Shown here one piece after another: positions 9,484-22,400 of a stretch of DNA of 64,000 nucleotides. A program made the position numbers and the translations under genes. The number at the start of each line of letters is the position of its first letter. The stretch's first letter is position 1. Source of the DNA: Balamuthia mandrillaris (Eukaryota > Discosea > Longamoebia > Balamuthiidae); contig JAVKOQ010000158.1 in assembly GCA_031835245.1 (NCBI GenBank), positions 1 through 64,000 on the forward strand, given 5' to 3'. The notes beneath the pieces were generated by a model. That model did no database searches and was not told the origin of the DNA. It was given only the letters and a program-made list of their open reading frames with translations.

Positions 9484-11877
9484 CTATTTGCAAGGTCCGC
9501 CAAAAACATGGCCATAGATTTCAAAGCCAGAAAGTGCAACATACTGGGAGCCAGATGCATCAAGACCTGTGCTCAACAGACGGAAGCAACGGTATGCTTT
9601 TCTGTCCTTCTGTAATCACAATGACAAATTTTTCAGTAATGCAGGAAAGGAGCAACAGAGAAGGGAAGAGGAATCACTGAAGTTAGGGTATGTTTACCTT
9701 TTGTGGAATGCGCCAAGTTTTTGGCGAGCCTGATTGCAGGGCTGTGTCACCTGTTAGTGCAAGAAGGCAGTGCCATTTATTGGTAGAGACACTGTTGGCT
9801 GCTTCAAACCTAAAATTGCAAAGAGCCCAAGAACCGCCTGATGGTGGCTGAATACTGTTATTTAGTTTTTCTGTAACAGTTAGTACTACGGCGAAAAAGA
9901 AAAAGAGAACAAGAAAAGAAGCCGTTCAGGAAGATATACGTGAAGTGTGTTGGGCAGATTCGTAGGCTCTTATACTTGGCACCAAAATCAAACACCAGCC
10001 AGGAACCAGCTGAGGAATTGGTGAAGAAATCCCTCGCCCCTCCAAAGGCACTTCCTCCCTGCGTAGGATATTGCAGTGCCGCATCGAGGGGATAGCCTGC
10101 TGCCACTTGCGTCAGTAATTCACATGAAACCCGATGTAAGAAAAAATAGTAATAACGCACCGCCACAAATGGAAGAAGGAATGAGCTTGATAATTCCAGT
10201 GGTGTGAGGATTCTGGTAACTCTTCTTTCCCAAGGAAGTGCCTAACCACCAAACAATACCATCACTGTTGAATTCTTTGTTTTTATATTTGAAGAATTTG
10301 CCATCAGAGAGATCCAATCCGTCGACAATAGTGTTCTGAAACACTTTTTCTGGCGTTGGCCTTGGCAACTCCCTTTTTTTTTCAAAATGAATGACACATA
10401 TGGTTAAAACTAAAGCTGGATTTTTTTGAAAAAGGCAGGTAATGAGGAATCACCTAAGTTCGCTGCAAGGGTGTGAAGGCAAAGGTTGTTTCATCCTTTC
10501 GCGAATGGCACGCCTCCATTTGCTTGGACTGGTCAAGCGAGCGAGCTGATGGAATAGCCCTTCCTTTATCAGCTCATCAGGAACCATGCGAGAATGGTCC
10601 ACCTGACGCAATTCCTCCAGACTCAAATACCCAAACCGAACCTGGTATAAACAGCAAAGAAGGAAGTAAGCAACGGGAAAATAATATGCGACAAGGCGAC
10701 AGAAGTTAGTACTGCTTGTAACAAGTCGAGTAATTCAGCGGCAGTAGGTGTTGGGTTCGCTGCTGTAGCATATTTTCGTATGGCAGTTAATACAACTATT
10801 TCTTTCTTGACTGCTATTTCGCTGCGAAATGAAAGGATACAATTTTTAGCAAAGTAATGAGGAAAGAAACAAAAAAGGACAATAAAGCAAACGAATGAAT
10901 AAATGATGACAAGAAGAAGAAGAAGAACAACAACAACAACAAGAAGAAGAACAACAACAAAAGACAACAACATAAAACAACAACAACATAAAAACCTACT
11001 TGTGATGGATGATACGACGGAAGAGGTCTAATGGCAAGGCGCTAAAATAGACGGAAAGACCGAAATGCTCGAACTGGTGGGCAACCACTAGCAGCAGGTA
11101 CGCAAGGAACTGGCGACAGGACAGCGTTCGCTTCTCCTGCTGGTAAAACGTCAACAAGAAGGGAACCACCCTGTCCTCGTATTTGTGGAGCTCCTCTTTG
11201 ACTGCTTGGTGTAGGCGCTCTGCCAAGAATGGAATAGGGCACTTCTCCAAGGCAACCAAAACGTCAGCCACCACTTCCGGTTTCAACATTGTTTTGGGCG
11301 AAGCGGTAAAAGGCGAAGAAGAGGAGGCAATGCTGGAGGAGGATGAAAAAGCAGCAGGGCTGGCGATTAGCATGGCTTCTTCCTCTGCTTCTTGTTTTTC
11401 GCCGCCAAAGCCCAGACGATTCTCGTAGAGGAAGGTCAGCATAAAGTCCACGACCTCGGAAGGAACTTCCACAGGTAGTTCAATGGTCGAGCTTTTGGCT
11501 TTTTCAGAGGAAGCCCTTCTATCAGCCTCCTCCAATGCCGTGCGGAACCATGACTCTGATGCAGCGAGGATAAGGCGATGAGCGTGGTGGACGTTGCCCT
11601 CTTCCGAAATAATTTGAACGTCGGTAAACAAGTTACGAGCACGAGAGAAGGCGGCAAGAGAAACGAGCTCACGGGCGCGCTTTAGTTCTCGTGCTTTGAG
11701 CAGTGCTTCCTTTTCTTTTTCTCGTTTCCGCTTTCTTGAAATGGAGTCCTCCTCTTCCTCCTCCTCCTCTTCTTCCTCTTCCTCCTCTTCTTGTTCTTCC
11801 TCCTCGTCTTCCTCCAGCTCCTCAGCAAGAGGCCTAGCAGCAGGAGTAGTGGCTCCTCCAAGTGTGAATGTGAACAT
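9484..11877 (-). CDS. BTB-BACK-F5/8 type C domain protein
   Basis: The seven-exon model totals 602 codons: 11877-11000, 10821-10713, 10641-10454, 10360-10161, 10099-9940, 9854-9699 and 9601-9484, all with GT-AG ends and matched phase. After a Glu-rich N-terminus, residues of about 75-160 form a BTB/POZ fold (FTDVQIISEEGNVHHAHR). A BACK-like helical region follows and ends in VRFGYLSLEELRQV. The last 200 residues resemble a discoidin or F5/8 type C module. Its diagnostic pieces are DGIVWWLGTSLG, YQNPHTTG, SWLVFDFG, LLALTGDTALQ and YVALSGFEIYG. Known proteins with BTB plus BACK usually act as Cullin-3 adaptors, with the C-terminal domain recruiting substrate. That role is inferred here. The N-terminal 50 residues are a low-complexity Glu run. 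The final exon is short and restores the domain end, which supports the model. Confidence 0.8.
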
Positions 11878-12108
11878 CCTCGTTTTGTTTTGGAAACCCT
11901 TTGCGCAAAGTCAAATGTTGTTGATGTTTGTGCGTGTAAAATGTAAAATCAAACCAAAAGAGGTTTTTTCTTTTTGTGCGCGTAATTTTGTTTTCAATTA
12001 ATGAACAAATTTGTTCCAGGAAAATTTGGTGTCGACATAATAATTGTCGACCAAAATGAACAAAAAAACAAAACAAAAAGGTTGATAACAGGATTTTAAA
12101 AAAAAAAG
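11878..12108. promoter_or_regulatory. divergent promoter region with GTCGAC inverted motif
   Basis: This 230-base spacer separates the minus-strand BTB gene from the plus-strand gene at 12109. It holds an imperfect inverted repeat, TTGGTGTCGACA (12026-12037) and TTGTCGACCAA (12044-12054). GTCGAC recurs near other gene starts in the window, so it may be a shared promoter element; this is an inference. Confidence 0.35.
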
Positions 12109-12423
12109 ATGGCCAACAACAGTGCAGCTTTGAAGCACCTAGCACGTTCGTTGTGGGAGGCCGTAAGAAGCGATGCGGCTCGCAAGGAAGCGCTGCTTTT
12201 CGCCCGCAACGGTCCTCCGATGGTGTTATGCATGTGCCTGCCCTACGAGTGGCGGAGACAGCAGGTGACTGGCAAATCGGTGCTGGAACTTTACTGCCCA
12301 AACATGACCCACCCAGAGAAAGGAAACGCGGTCCTCTTAGCCCTTAACCGAGCGATCACTCTACGGCCCTGGCCCTTCAAAAAGCGTTATGAAGGCGATC
12401 AACCCTGGTTTGCAGTCAAATAG
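12109..12423 (+). CDS. conserved-looking hypothetical protein, 104 aa
   Basis: Single-exon ORF starting MANNSAALKHLARSLWEAV and ending FAVK. It has balanced composition, no low-complexity run, no signal peptide and no membrane segment. The N-terminal third is helical and Ala/Leu/Arg-rich. The middle (GPPMVLCMCLPYEW) is hydrophobic. I do not recognise the family. The ATG follows an A-rich stretch and shares a 230-base spacer with the divergent BTB gene. An in-frame alternative is not apparent. It could be a small housekeeping protein. Confidence 0.55.
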   Translation: MANNSAALKHLARSLWEAVRSDAARKEALLFARNGPPMVLCMCLPYEWRRQQVTGKSVLELYCPNMTHPEKGNAVLLALNRAITLRPWPFKKRYEGDQPWFAVK

Positions 12424-12570
12424 TTTATGGTGTGTTGGCACTTTCTTTTGTGATTTCTATCTTTGTAAGAAGAGTCTTCCTTCATCAGGTCTCTTCTTTC
12501 TTTCTTTCTTTTTTTTTTTTAAGAAAATGACAAAAAGCATGTTCCAGGGAAAGTGGTCAACTTTTTCCTT

Positions 12571-13287
12571 TCAGTCCTTGCCGGTCCCGTTTTTGAAGAT
12601 CCAGGTGGTGTTATCTCGGTACGCCAGCTCATTCATGATGAGCCCGTAGATCCGGTCGTTGAGCTGCTCCTCATCGCCGCTTTCCTTTTGAGCTGCTTTC
12701 ACAGCGTTCATCACATGACTCTTTCTTGTGGCAACGCCGTTGCTGAAGACTCTGTCCACAATGATGTCCCTAAACTGGTGGTGGTAGTGGTGGTGGTTTT
12801 TTTTTTTTGAAAGTTCGTATGAGAGGAGAGGAAAAATAGAAGAAGAGGATCAATCTTGGTCGAAAGGATGAAGGTTATCTACGTCGAAACAAACCTTGTC
12901 GACTTTGGGATCGCCAACCTTCTTGCGGAAGTAGGCGCTGTGCAAGCTGCGAGCAACGCTTGTCAACACACTGGTAAAGACTTGCTCAGGCACTCCTTTG
13001 TTCAGCAGTGTGTCGGGTTGCTGCGAGAGTTGCTGTCTGATAAAGAGCGAGTTGCATACGCCATGTTCCTCGAACAGGTCCAGCAGGAAGGTCTTGAAGC
13101 GAGCGGCCACTGCTCCCGATGCGTCTTGGTTGTTGTTGGAAGTGGTAATGGGTTTAGCTTGTGCGGTTCCCCCTCTGCTTAATGTCAATCCACCCCCTTC
13201 CATTAAAGAATGAGATATAAATACGAAGGAGAGGAGAGACAGAGAGAGACAGGAGAGAGAGACAGGAGAGAGACAGGAGAGAGAGAC

Positions 13288-13323
<36 letters not shown>

Positions 13324-14312
13324 TACCTTCAACTTCCATTTGGTCGTTTCCAGCAAGTCCCAGCTGCAAGTTCTTCAGAATTCTGGGATAATAAGTCAGC
13401 AAAAAAAAAAAAACAAAACAAAACAAAACAAACAAAACAAAACAAAAAAACAAAAATATAAAGAGTAGAAGATGTATACGTGTTGCGTTTGTCAATCCAG
13501 TATTGGTTGTGTTTCTCCACCACGTCAGGATAAGCCGTCATAAAGTATTCGTCAGGGTCGAGCTTCAATTCCCATCCCCGATTCAAATTGAGCTTCCCTA
13601 TTTGTGATAACATCTCCCGTGCTGTCTCTGATGATGTGTTTGTTCGCTGCACAAAGTCTACCCGCTGCACAACACCTTGTTCTTGAAACTCTAATAACAT
13701 GTAGTCTCTCACGCGTATCATCTTTGGGTCGTTGGACAGCACCTCACTTTACGTTGGATAATAAAGTCAGTCTGTTGCTCTTGTCTTTTGGGTAATGAAG
13801 GAGCAAACCTGCGAACGACCCACCGCCCATCGACTAATACAGCCGCAAGCTCAACAGCGCTTAATACTTCCGTTTCACTAGGAGCATGCTTGGCCGTCAC
13901 TAGCTCGCAAACGTGTTTAAAATGCAGTATGAAACCGTTTGCAAACAGAGCGGATACCTGACGCTGCAACGGGAGCTTGCGGGCTTCAGACAAAGAAAAT
14001 CTATAATATAATTAAAAATCGACGACCCAGGTAAGTTAAGATAGAAAGGACCACAGAAAAGAGTAGAATGATGGAAAGGATGTCAAAAAAAGTGACGCAC
14101 GCGGTGGTAGAAGCAGCCCCATGAGGGTCGCTTTCGGGAGGTTTGGATGGAGCGATCGTATGGAGATAGGCAGAAGGTGAGAGATCAAATGTGCTTGATT
14201 TTCTAGATGAGGCAAATAACTTGTTGTATATTCTCGCGTTCTCTTCTTCGTACTGAAGGAGTCAAATCTCGTGTTAATAAGCAGCAGCGAGAGGGAGAGG
14301 GGAGAGAGAGGG

Positions 14313-14357
<45 letters not shown>

Positions 14358-15322
14358 CAAATACAGCTTGAGGATCTATGAACTGCAAGGTGGCCCATGG
14401 CTCCTCCTCTTCTTGTTGCTTCAAAAAATGATGAGACCTCTCACGGGCTGCCTTGGCTCTCGCAGTTTCTCTTCGCTTGAATCGAACCTTTTGCGAGAGG
14501 GAAAAGAAGATTGGTGGGGAGGCAACCAACGTGGAGAACGACGATGTGGATGTTCTTCGTGATAAAGGGCAATAATACCTGAACTTTGGTGTCTTGCTCG
14601 GCCTCCTGGTCAAGCGCCATCTCTCCGGACTCTTTTTTCTTTTGGGCGTCCGCTTCATCTATGTAGCGAAAGCTCGGCCGCATCTGAAACAACCCTCGTA
14701 CTGGCGTTATGTGCAGTTGTCCTGAGCGTTTGTTTGTGAGCAACAACCAAGAACGAGAAAACAAGAAGAAAGGAGTGTGAATGAATGAAGCATGAAGAAC
14801 GGAAAGAGGATAGAGGAAAGACGAAGGAAGACAGAAGCAAAGAAGAGCAAGAAACGTTTACGAAAGAAGAAGAAAAACAAGACAGATGCAGTGAAAAAGG
14901 GAGGTAAGGGAGGAGGCACCGTCACGAAAGACCCCAATGGCGTAGTTGGTTTTGGCAAGCACAACATTGGAAGTGAGTGTGGTCTTCTTACGGCCGTTGG
15001 GGTGCGTCTCGTCAAAGTGGTTTTGCATCTCCTCCTTGGAGCGGCGAAAGTCCATTTCCAATTTTTCGGACTGGGGCTTGTACCGCACCTCTTTCATCTG
15101 CTTCATGTCGTAGCCCCTCCAGGGAGGCCGCAACGGGTACTGAAGCAGGTAGAGATGGTTGCTCAGCTCCTGCGAGAGAAAGACGTTGTACTCCGCCATG
15201 ACCTCATCGTCCTCAAGAGCCATGCCGGTGGGCGCCTTCTCCAGCTCCTCTTGGAACACTGCCTCCTTTTCTTTGCCCTTGTTCTTGCCTCCGCCGCCTC
15301 CGCCTCCGCCTCCTTCTTCCAT
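12571..15322 (-). CDS. POLR3E: DNA-directed RNA polymerase III subunit RPC5 (POLR3E/Sin-like)
   Basis: The nine-exon model totals 605 codons: 15322-14920, 14721-14579, 14487-14365, 14252-14101, 14000-13809, 13746-13480, 13382-13327, 13172-12895 and 12774-12571. Order and spacing follow the POLR3E family. An N-terminal block (VFLSQELSNHLYLLQYPLRP) comes first, then GQLHITPVRGLFQMRPSF, RFKRRETARAKAARERS, EEEPWATLQFID, and DLSPSAYLHTI in a small exon. Next are LVDGRWVVRR and NRGWELKLDPDEYF followed by PDVVEKHN. The C-terminal winged-helix region ends RDNTTWIFKNGTG. In known complexes this subunit pairs with RPC4 on the polymerase lobe and helps initiation and termination at tRNA and 5S genes in the nucleus. 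CT/GA microsatellites sit in introns 3 and 7. The identification is strong; the start of the eighth exon (13172) is the least certain boundary. Confidence 0.88.
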
Positions 15323-15756
15323 CTTGCTTTTCTTTATGTTCTTTTGTGTTTTTTTTTTTTGGATATTTCAGGACGACATGATGATTACTCAATAGATCAA
15401 TGAAATGTCTGTTTTATGATTGGTCAAAGTGATCTGATCCCATTCTCATTCTTTCAAAGAATCGCCACCCACGAGAAAGCCGAAAAGAACGACAGCTTAG
15501 CCGCGAAACGAAGGCCACCGACGAACCTCAAGACTGCAAAGACCGCTTGTCTTCTTCACCGCTCGGCCATCCCCCTTTTTGCTTTTCTCATAGACTCCTC
15601 CTCCTTGTTGCTCAACAAATAAGCGTAAACCTTGACTTCCCTCTTCATTTTCAGCAGCAAGCAGGGAAGGCAGGAGCCCCATCTTTTCTCTTATTTTGCA
15701 ACCCTAGGGTGGTGGTAGTCTGCCTGGTCGCTACTACCTAGGCGTCTTCTTCCTTC
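15323..15756. promoter_or_regulatory. divergent intergenic region between RPC5 and lipase genes
   Basis: 434 bases between two genes transcribed away from each other, so it should hold both promoters. No TATA element or long repeat was recognised. The stretch 15416-15650 has open frames, but none with convincing coding character. Confidence 0.35.
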
Positions 15757-18700
15757 ATGCAGCAGGCTGAAGACGAGGACAAGAAGAACAAGAGGGCCAA
15801 CAATAACGGCCTGCGGTCAGCAGGCGTGCATGGCGTTTGTACCAAGAGGCCAGAGCTAGTGCAGCGGCTTTCTCAACAGAACGCCAACTTTGACGCCATC
15901 AGGTCCATGTTGGAGCCTATTGTGCAAAAACGCGCTGATGTGGTCTCTCTTCCGGACATCCCCGCCATGAGCCCCTGGCCAAACGACAAAGAGGAGGTGT
16001 TCATCTCTGGCAAACTACACTTTGGACAACTGCACGTCGAAAGAGAGAAAGGAGGTAAACGAAGCCACACCTTCTCTCTTCCTTCCAGGTCTCTCAACAA
16101 CCTCAACGAAAACACCAACAACAATGGTGGGAAAGCCTCAAAGAAAGTGACAAAGAAGAAGCAGAAGGACAAGAAAGAAGAACAGAAAAGGAAGGACTCA
16201 CGCTCTTCTTCCTCTCCTTTGTCGTCTCCTCCCTCCTCGCCACCCCTTTCCAGCTCTGCTGACGTTGAAGCGTCACCAAAGCACCAAGACGCTGAAGGTT
16301 GGGTCAGTGGCAAACGGCTGAGCCGCAGGCCCACCCACCCGTTCTTTTTTGACGCCACTGCCGCTACTCACTCCAGCTCCCCTGCCCTGCTCGCCACCGA
16401 ACGTACCCAACGTCGAGCCAAAACTGCATTGGTCATCAACAACCATAACATCAGCAACGACGCTAACGATTCGGCCTCTCCTCCGGTCGTGGTTGTCTCT
16501 GCTGCTTCCTCTTCTCTTCCTTCTTCTCCTGTCACTGTCCAACTTAGTGTTCCTTCGTCTACTACTTCTTCTCCAACCAACTTGGCTCCTCGACCTCCAA
16601 TCCCAGTTCCTCTTCCCACCTCGCCGTCCCAAGGCATGATGATAGTGAGAATGAGGACAACAGGCAAAGGAGAGGTGGCAGACTTCCTGGCCGAGCGTTA
16701 CGGTCCTGTCATACAGAACGACAAGGCCTTGCTGGCCCTGTTAGAAATGGTGGCTGCTTGTGGCCTTAAGACCGTAGAAGATATAGGCCGCCATGTCATA
16801 GCTGACACACTCGAAAAGCTTCATCCACCTATTCCTCTCACCGTTCTTGGCTTGCTCACTGACCTTTACGTCAGTCGCCACTACCTTCGATCTCCTGTAT
16901 TTGGTTTGGCCTCGTCTCTCTCTTGCTTTCTCTCTTCTTTTTTTCTTAACAAACCTGGAATGAATAGGAGAGGAACATGGTGCTGTAAAAGAGGGAGGAT
17001 ATCACTGGTCCCAATGGAAAAAACTTTTAGCTGATGTTTTCTTTTTCTTCGAGTATGTATCAATGTATTATGTGTTGTGTGTGTCTGCGTCTGCGTCTGT
17101 GTCACTTCTATGGCTCTGCCTTTAGTCCTCCTCTTTATATCATATCGTTAAGACTAACAATCATATTAAGATACATGTATGAGGATGGAAATGGACAGAA
17201 CACAATGTGGCCCGCCTTTTGCCGTCGAAAGAACGTATCGTATCGTCATTCGATCAACACTCGGCTGCATCCTTTTGACCGTGAGAACTATGATGGCCGG
17301 GTTGCCATCCGAGATACCAAAGGGTTCTCTCTTTCTATCCACCTCTCTGCTCCCATAAGAAAAAGGGCTGACTTCTTTTGTCTATCGCTACATTAGTGAA
17401 GTAAGGGTGGAAATACTCCAAACGATGAGCATGCGGGATGAGGGCTTGGCGATGGAAGAGCGATTAAAGCGGATAGGACGAGCCTTAACAGAGTCACAAG
17501 CGGCTTATGTTAAACGCAACATTTTTGAAGAGGAAATGGAACAGTTGAAAGAACTGTATTTAACAGGACGGTTGAAGCACAAACAACGCCCTAGGCTACC
17601 TTCTCAACTCATCTCCAAGTCGCCGACGTCTACAGTGACAGTTGAAGAAAAACAAGGAATTAAACCGGCTGTAGTGTCGACAGGACAGGTAAAAGAAACC
17701 AAGCAATGGCACATGGGCAATGAAGTGGATGAGGAAGAGGAAGAAGAAACAGAAGAAGACGAAAGCGATGAAGAGGAAGAAGGAGAAGACGAATCAACAA
17801 CCCAAGCGAGGATAGCTCAATTGGAGACTACTCGAGATATTTTGCTGGTGGAGGCTCTTGCCATCGTTCGTGAGGCCGAAATCAGCCGACGACTGCGCCG
17901 TTCGCAAGAATCACAACAACCACAGTCACAGTCACAGTCACAGTCACAGTCACAGTCACAGTCACAGTCACAGTCACAGTCACAGTCACAGTCACAGCTG
18001 CAAGCAAATGAAGGGGTAACGCGGCAAGTAAGGCACGGCAAGTTGAACATAACCATTCAAGAGATCGAAAAAAATGAAACGAAATTCGCATCCTCTTCCC
18101 CTCCTCCAACTGAACCACAAACCCCACTCGCAGCGAATATTACAGCATCATCAACCACAACAATGGCAACAACAACACAACAGCACCAAAAAGACACATG
18201 CAAAGAGCAAACCAGCGAATTTGATGAAAATACTCTCAACGACCCTCAAAGCTTGTTTGCAAAGCTACAACCAGACCATCCATTAGAAGACGATGAGCTC
18301 GTTGTTCGGTTCTTTGGCATGAAGGATTGTGACACAAAGCGAATTGCTGTTAATCTTAAGCGAGGTAAATCTCATTTATGTCCTCTTTCTGTTTTGTTCT
18401 ATGTTTCTCTTGCTTATTCATTTCACACGTGATAGCTACGGTATCCACAGAAATTTGGACCTTAGAGAACATCAAATCTGGCAATCCACTTAAGTCTTTG
18501 AAACCAGCAGGCAAAGGCCCCAAAGTCCACAAAGGCTTCTATCTTATATACAAGGTTTTCTTTTCTCATCTCGTCTCATCTCCTGTTTCTCTCTCCCCCT
18601 AAATCTGTGCTCCTCTTGTTACTTATATTCGTGTTTGATTCTCTGCCTTATTATAGGAAATAAACAAAGGATGTTTGCAGCAGCACGGGCGCGATCTTGT

Positions 18701-19250
18701 AGATCAAATAGTGTATAGAGCAGGAAAAGGGCCAGAGCATATCCACAAGCGGGTAGTATTAACAGGACACAGCATGGGCGCTGCTTTGGCGGCTATAACG
18801 GCATATCGGCTGATAACTCGATATCCTGAATTCTTTAGCCGTCTTTACGTCATTCAGTTTGGCTCACCTCGATATGCCCGCAAAGGGTTTGCTGAATGGT
18901 TGCAGCATGTTCTCAAGGACCGCCTTCTTGAGTGCGTTTTTTTTTTGTTGACAAATCTTTTTCTTCATGATGCGAGGCTGACCGTAGGTGTTATCTGAAA
19001 AGCATTGTATTATCAGGGGATCCAACACCAAAAGAACCGCCTTCTCCTCCATTTGTACGTTTTCATTTTAGCTCCTCCAGTTTGAAGTGTGTTATAACGT
19101 ATTCCCAAAAAAAAAAAGTTTGGATGGTGGTCTGCGGGAACCAGGATTGTAATAAACCCAGGCGCCACCGGCAAGGGAGACATGATCGTAGGAGATAACG
19201 TCCACTTTCAGTACTGGAAGGTGTTGCGGGCCATCTTGGCATACGCGTGA
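15757..19250 (+). CDS. class 3 lipase-like alpha/beta hydrolase with long N-terminal extension
   Basis: The seven-exon model totals 939 codons: 15757-16896, 17199-17280, 17360-18364, 18436-18554, 18657-18931, 18988-19054 and 19119-19250. The last four exons form a Lipase_3 catalytic core. The nucleophile elbow is GHSMGAALA (about residue 819), followed by IQFGSPRYA and LSGDPTPKEPP with the likely catalytic Asp. The final exon reads NVHFQYWKVLRAI with the likely His. These enzymes hydrolyse acylglycerol or phospholipid esters. The first 380 residues are basic and Ser/Pro-rich with a small ordered helical block before the first intron. Residues encoded by 17362-18364 include an acidic run and a Gln-Ser repeat. 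No signal peptide is visible, which suggests a cytosolic enzyme. Intron 1 is unusually long (about 300 bases), and the N-terminal part could be a separate upstream gene. Confidence 0.7.
17919..17998. repeat. (CAGTCA)n coding hexanucleotide repeat
   Basis: About thirteen tandem CAGTCA units encode an alternating Gln-Ser tract inside the lipase gene. It is likely length-variable. Confidence 0.85.
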
Positions 19251-19441
19251 GCGTCTGCCAAGATCACAGTGTAGATCATTTATTTTTGAATTCTGATTGG
19301 TTGTGATATAATTAATTAATGATTAAGCCATTATACAGATCCATTACAATAAAGTATGAGGGAAGAAAAGAAAGCCCCTTTTTTTTTCTTTCCCTCTTTC
19401 ATAGAGAACATTGTAATACAATACAGGAATAATATCGTGCT

Positions 19442-22400
19442 ATGGAAGGACAGCGGGCCGCGTGCGACCGGTTCGAACCGCACTTGTGGGTGAAGACGAA
19501 ATGTAAGAATTGCGGGCAGCCCACCACCAGCCACCCCAGCGGCGCCACCGAAAATACTTCTCCAGCGGAACCTGCGCTTACCTCTGAGGCCTCCCCACGA
19601 GATTACACCTCTGACGGAGAGAATTCCTCTCAGCCTGCCTCTCGACTTCGAACAAGTATCTCTCTTCTCTTCCTCTCTTTTTCTCTCTCCTGTTATTACC
19701 TCCTTTTTTACACGGCGTAACAAACCTCTTCAGGAACCGCTGCTCCTGCCAGTAATGTCTCCGCCACAAAACCAGCAGCAACAACAAGTAGCAGTAGTAA
19801 AAGCGGTTTCATCACTGCAAAGTCAGCCGTATCCCCTTCTTCTGCTTCTCCTTCTATCTCTTCTTCAGCAAGCGTCCGTTCACCGGGACCTCCTCGTCCG
19901 CCCCGCTTTATTCCAGCTTCTTCCACCACAATACCGTCTACCTCTCCTCCGGTTGCTCACAAAACCGGACTACGCCAACACCAACGCCGTGACAGTTCAC
20001 CTGCTTCCATCCAACGAGCTAGCATTACCAAAGAAAAGGACCCTTCTTCTGCAACAGCCCCATCACCGGCTGTGGTGGCAGCGGTTGCGGCGGCAGCTGC
20101 AGCAGCAGCCACTAAAACACCACCATACAATGAGAAAGAGGAAGAGCTAAAAGGAAGTCGTTTGGGTGGTTTTCTTAACCGCAACAAGAAAAAGAAGCAG
20201 GCGGCCACTTTGGGAAAGAAAGAAAGCATAGCCCTTTCTTCAGCTTCTACCTCAGCCTCTTCCTCTGATTCTTCTTCTCCTTTGTCATCCTCGTTGTTGT
20301 CGGAAGATAAGAAGAACAGCGGAAAGAACAAAAAGGATAAGAAACCTGTTCAACATATGCATTCAGCTGGTATGTCACTCGCACCCTACTTTCCCTTTGT
20401 TCTACCACTTAATTTCTTGGCATTTGCATCAATACCAGGTTCTCTGCCCTCGAGCGAGAGTAACAGTGCTAAGGAAACACCGTCCAACAACAATTCAGAA
20501 CACCCCGCTGCTTCTGCTTCGGTACCTGTTGTGCTTCTTTTTTGCTTTGATTCTTTTTTTTAATCCTGCTTCTTTGTTTCGCAGGAAGACAAAGATGAAA
20601 GTATAAAGAAGTTGAGAGAAGAAGTTCAGCAACTGCAAATGACAAACCAGCAGCTCCTTCTCGCGCTATCTAAACAAACTTCTGTTAGTACTCTTCATCA
20701 CTTACCCTTGGTTTATTAGCCACTCATCTCTTTCTCTCTCTCTTTCTCTCTCTCCCTTTCTCTCTCTCTCTCTCTCTCTCTCAACGAACAGGAAAATGTA
20801 AAACATCTGATGGAGAAGTTAACAGAAGTTGAAGAGCAGCTAACAGCTGAAAAGGAGGAAAACGTACACATCTCTCATTCTCTCTCTTTCCATCTTCTAA
20901 CAAAAACTATCATCAGGAAAAACTTCGTACGGAGTTGTCAAATTACAAGCAACTCAATGATTCTTCTCTTCAAAAATCAGCGGCGAGTTTGTCCGTGCCT
21001 TTGTCCAAATCCCTGCCAGCAGGTGCCTTGCCCCCTCTCGACCACTCCAAAATGGACAGTAGCTCAAACTTGCCTCGTCCCCCAACGATGCTTTTTGGAG
21101 CTCCGCCCGTTCCTCCTTCAGCAGATGATTCCTCTGCATTGTTATCCTCTTCTCCTACAACAACTCATCAGAAGGGAGCATCTAGAAGATCAGCGGGATA
21201 TTCATCCAAGCCAACCAACGAAGAGGAAAGCTCAAGCACCAGTAGTACTTCGAGACAGCCGTTGAAACGAGCCATTAGCAGAGGCGTATTGACCAACAGA
21301 TGTCACCCGGCTTCTGCGCCGACATCTGCCGCTTCTTCTCCTACTCTATCCAAAGCTGCTTCATTCTCTTCCGCTCGTCCCGCTTCTTTGACGACTTCCA
21401 CTTCTCCGTCTGCTTCTGCCTCATCTTCTCCGTGTGAATCGCCTAGAAATTCCTCTCCTCCTCCTTCTGATGCTTCTGCTGACCCTCCCGTTTCAAGTGA
21501 GGACAACACGAACGACACTGCCTTGAATCGAGTGGGCTTGGTGATGTCAGGACAAGGCAGAGGCAAGGGTCTGTTATCCTCACCCCATTTTCAAAGTTTA
21601 TTGCAAAAGTCCAAGCAGAGAATGCAGCATCCTGAATATCGTCGCTCTCAATCGTTGAAAGGAGGAGACATCCGTTTGATGGCTGAGCATGGTACTGTCA
21701 TCATTCTTTGTTTTGTGTGGTGTTTGGTAATATAAGCCTAAATGCTGAGCAACAACAACAACAACAACACTTTCAAACAATAGAAAAGAGAAGCTTGGTG
21801 GTGAAAGAAATCATAACAACAGAACGCACTTACTTGCAAGGACTGAGGACTGTTATTGACGACTACCAACGCCCAATGGAAGCCAAGTTGACGACAGACA
21901 AACGATGGCAAAAGTTTTTGACTACCGAAAACATCAAAACCATATTTTATCAACTGACAATCATCGTTGGTTTCAACCAGCTGTTCTTGGAAAAGCTGGA
22001 GCAAAGACTGGACAGTCCTGAATGGTCCATTGACTCGAAACTCGCTGACGTCTTTATTACGATGGGAGACGTGTTCCGAGTATACGCTGGCTACATTAAT
22101 AACTATAGCCAGGCTATCAACACACTCGTGGCCGTCAAGAAGAATCGCAAGTTCCAAGAGTTTTTGGAGGTATTAATACCTTCCACACTTTATTTTTTTG
22201 TCAACCAACACCATCCACTCGTGTCTAATCCTCTTCCTCCTTTCGTTTCAAAACAAGAATGTCGAGGCGACACATACAAAGCAAGGCTTATTTGCAGGAC
22301 ACAACCTTGAGATGTTCCTCATAACACCAATCCAACGCATTCCTCGCTACGTTATCCTATTGAAGGTCTTTCACCCATTGCTTTACCTTGTTGCTCAGCC

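Noticed and set aside
14203-14398. Alternative frames for the fourth RPC5 exon
   Set aside because: Only the frame starting at 14252 keeps phase with both neighbours and gives the conserved DLSPSAYLHTI segment.
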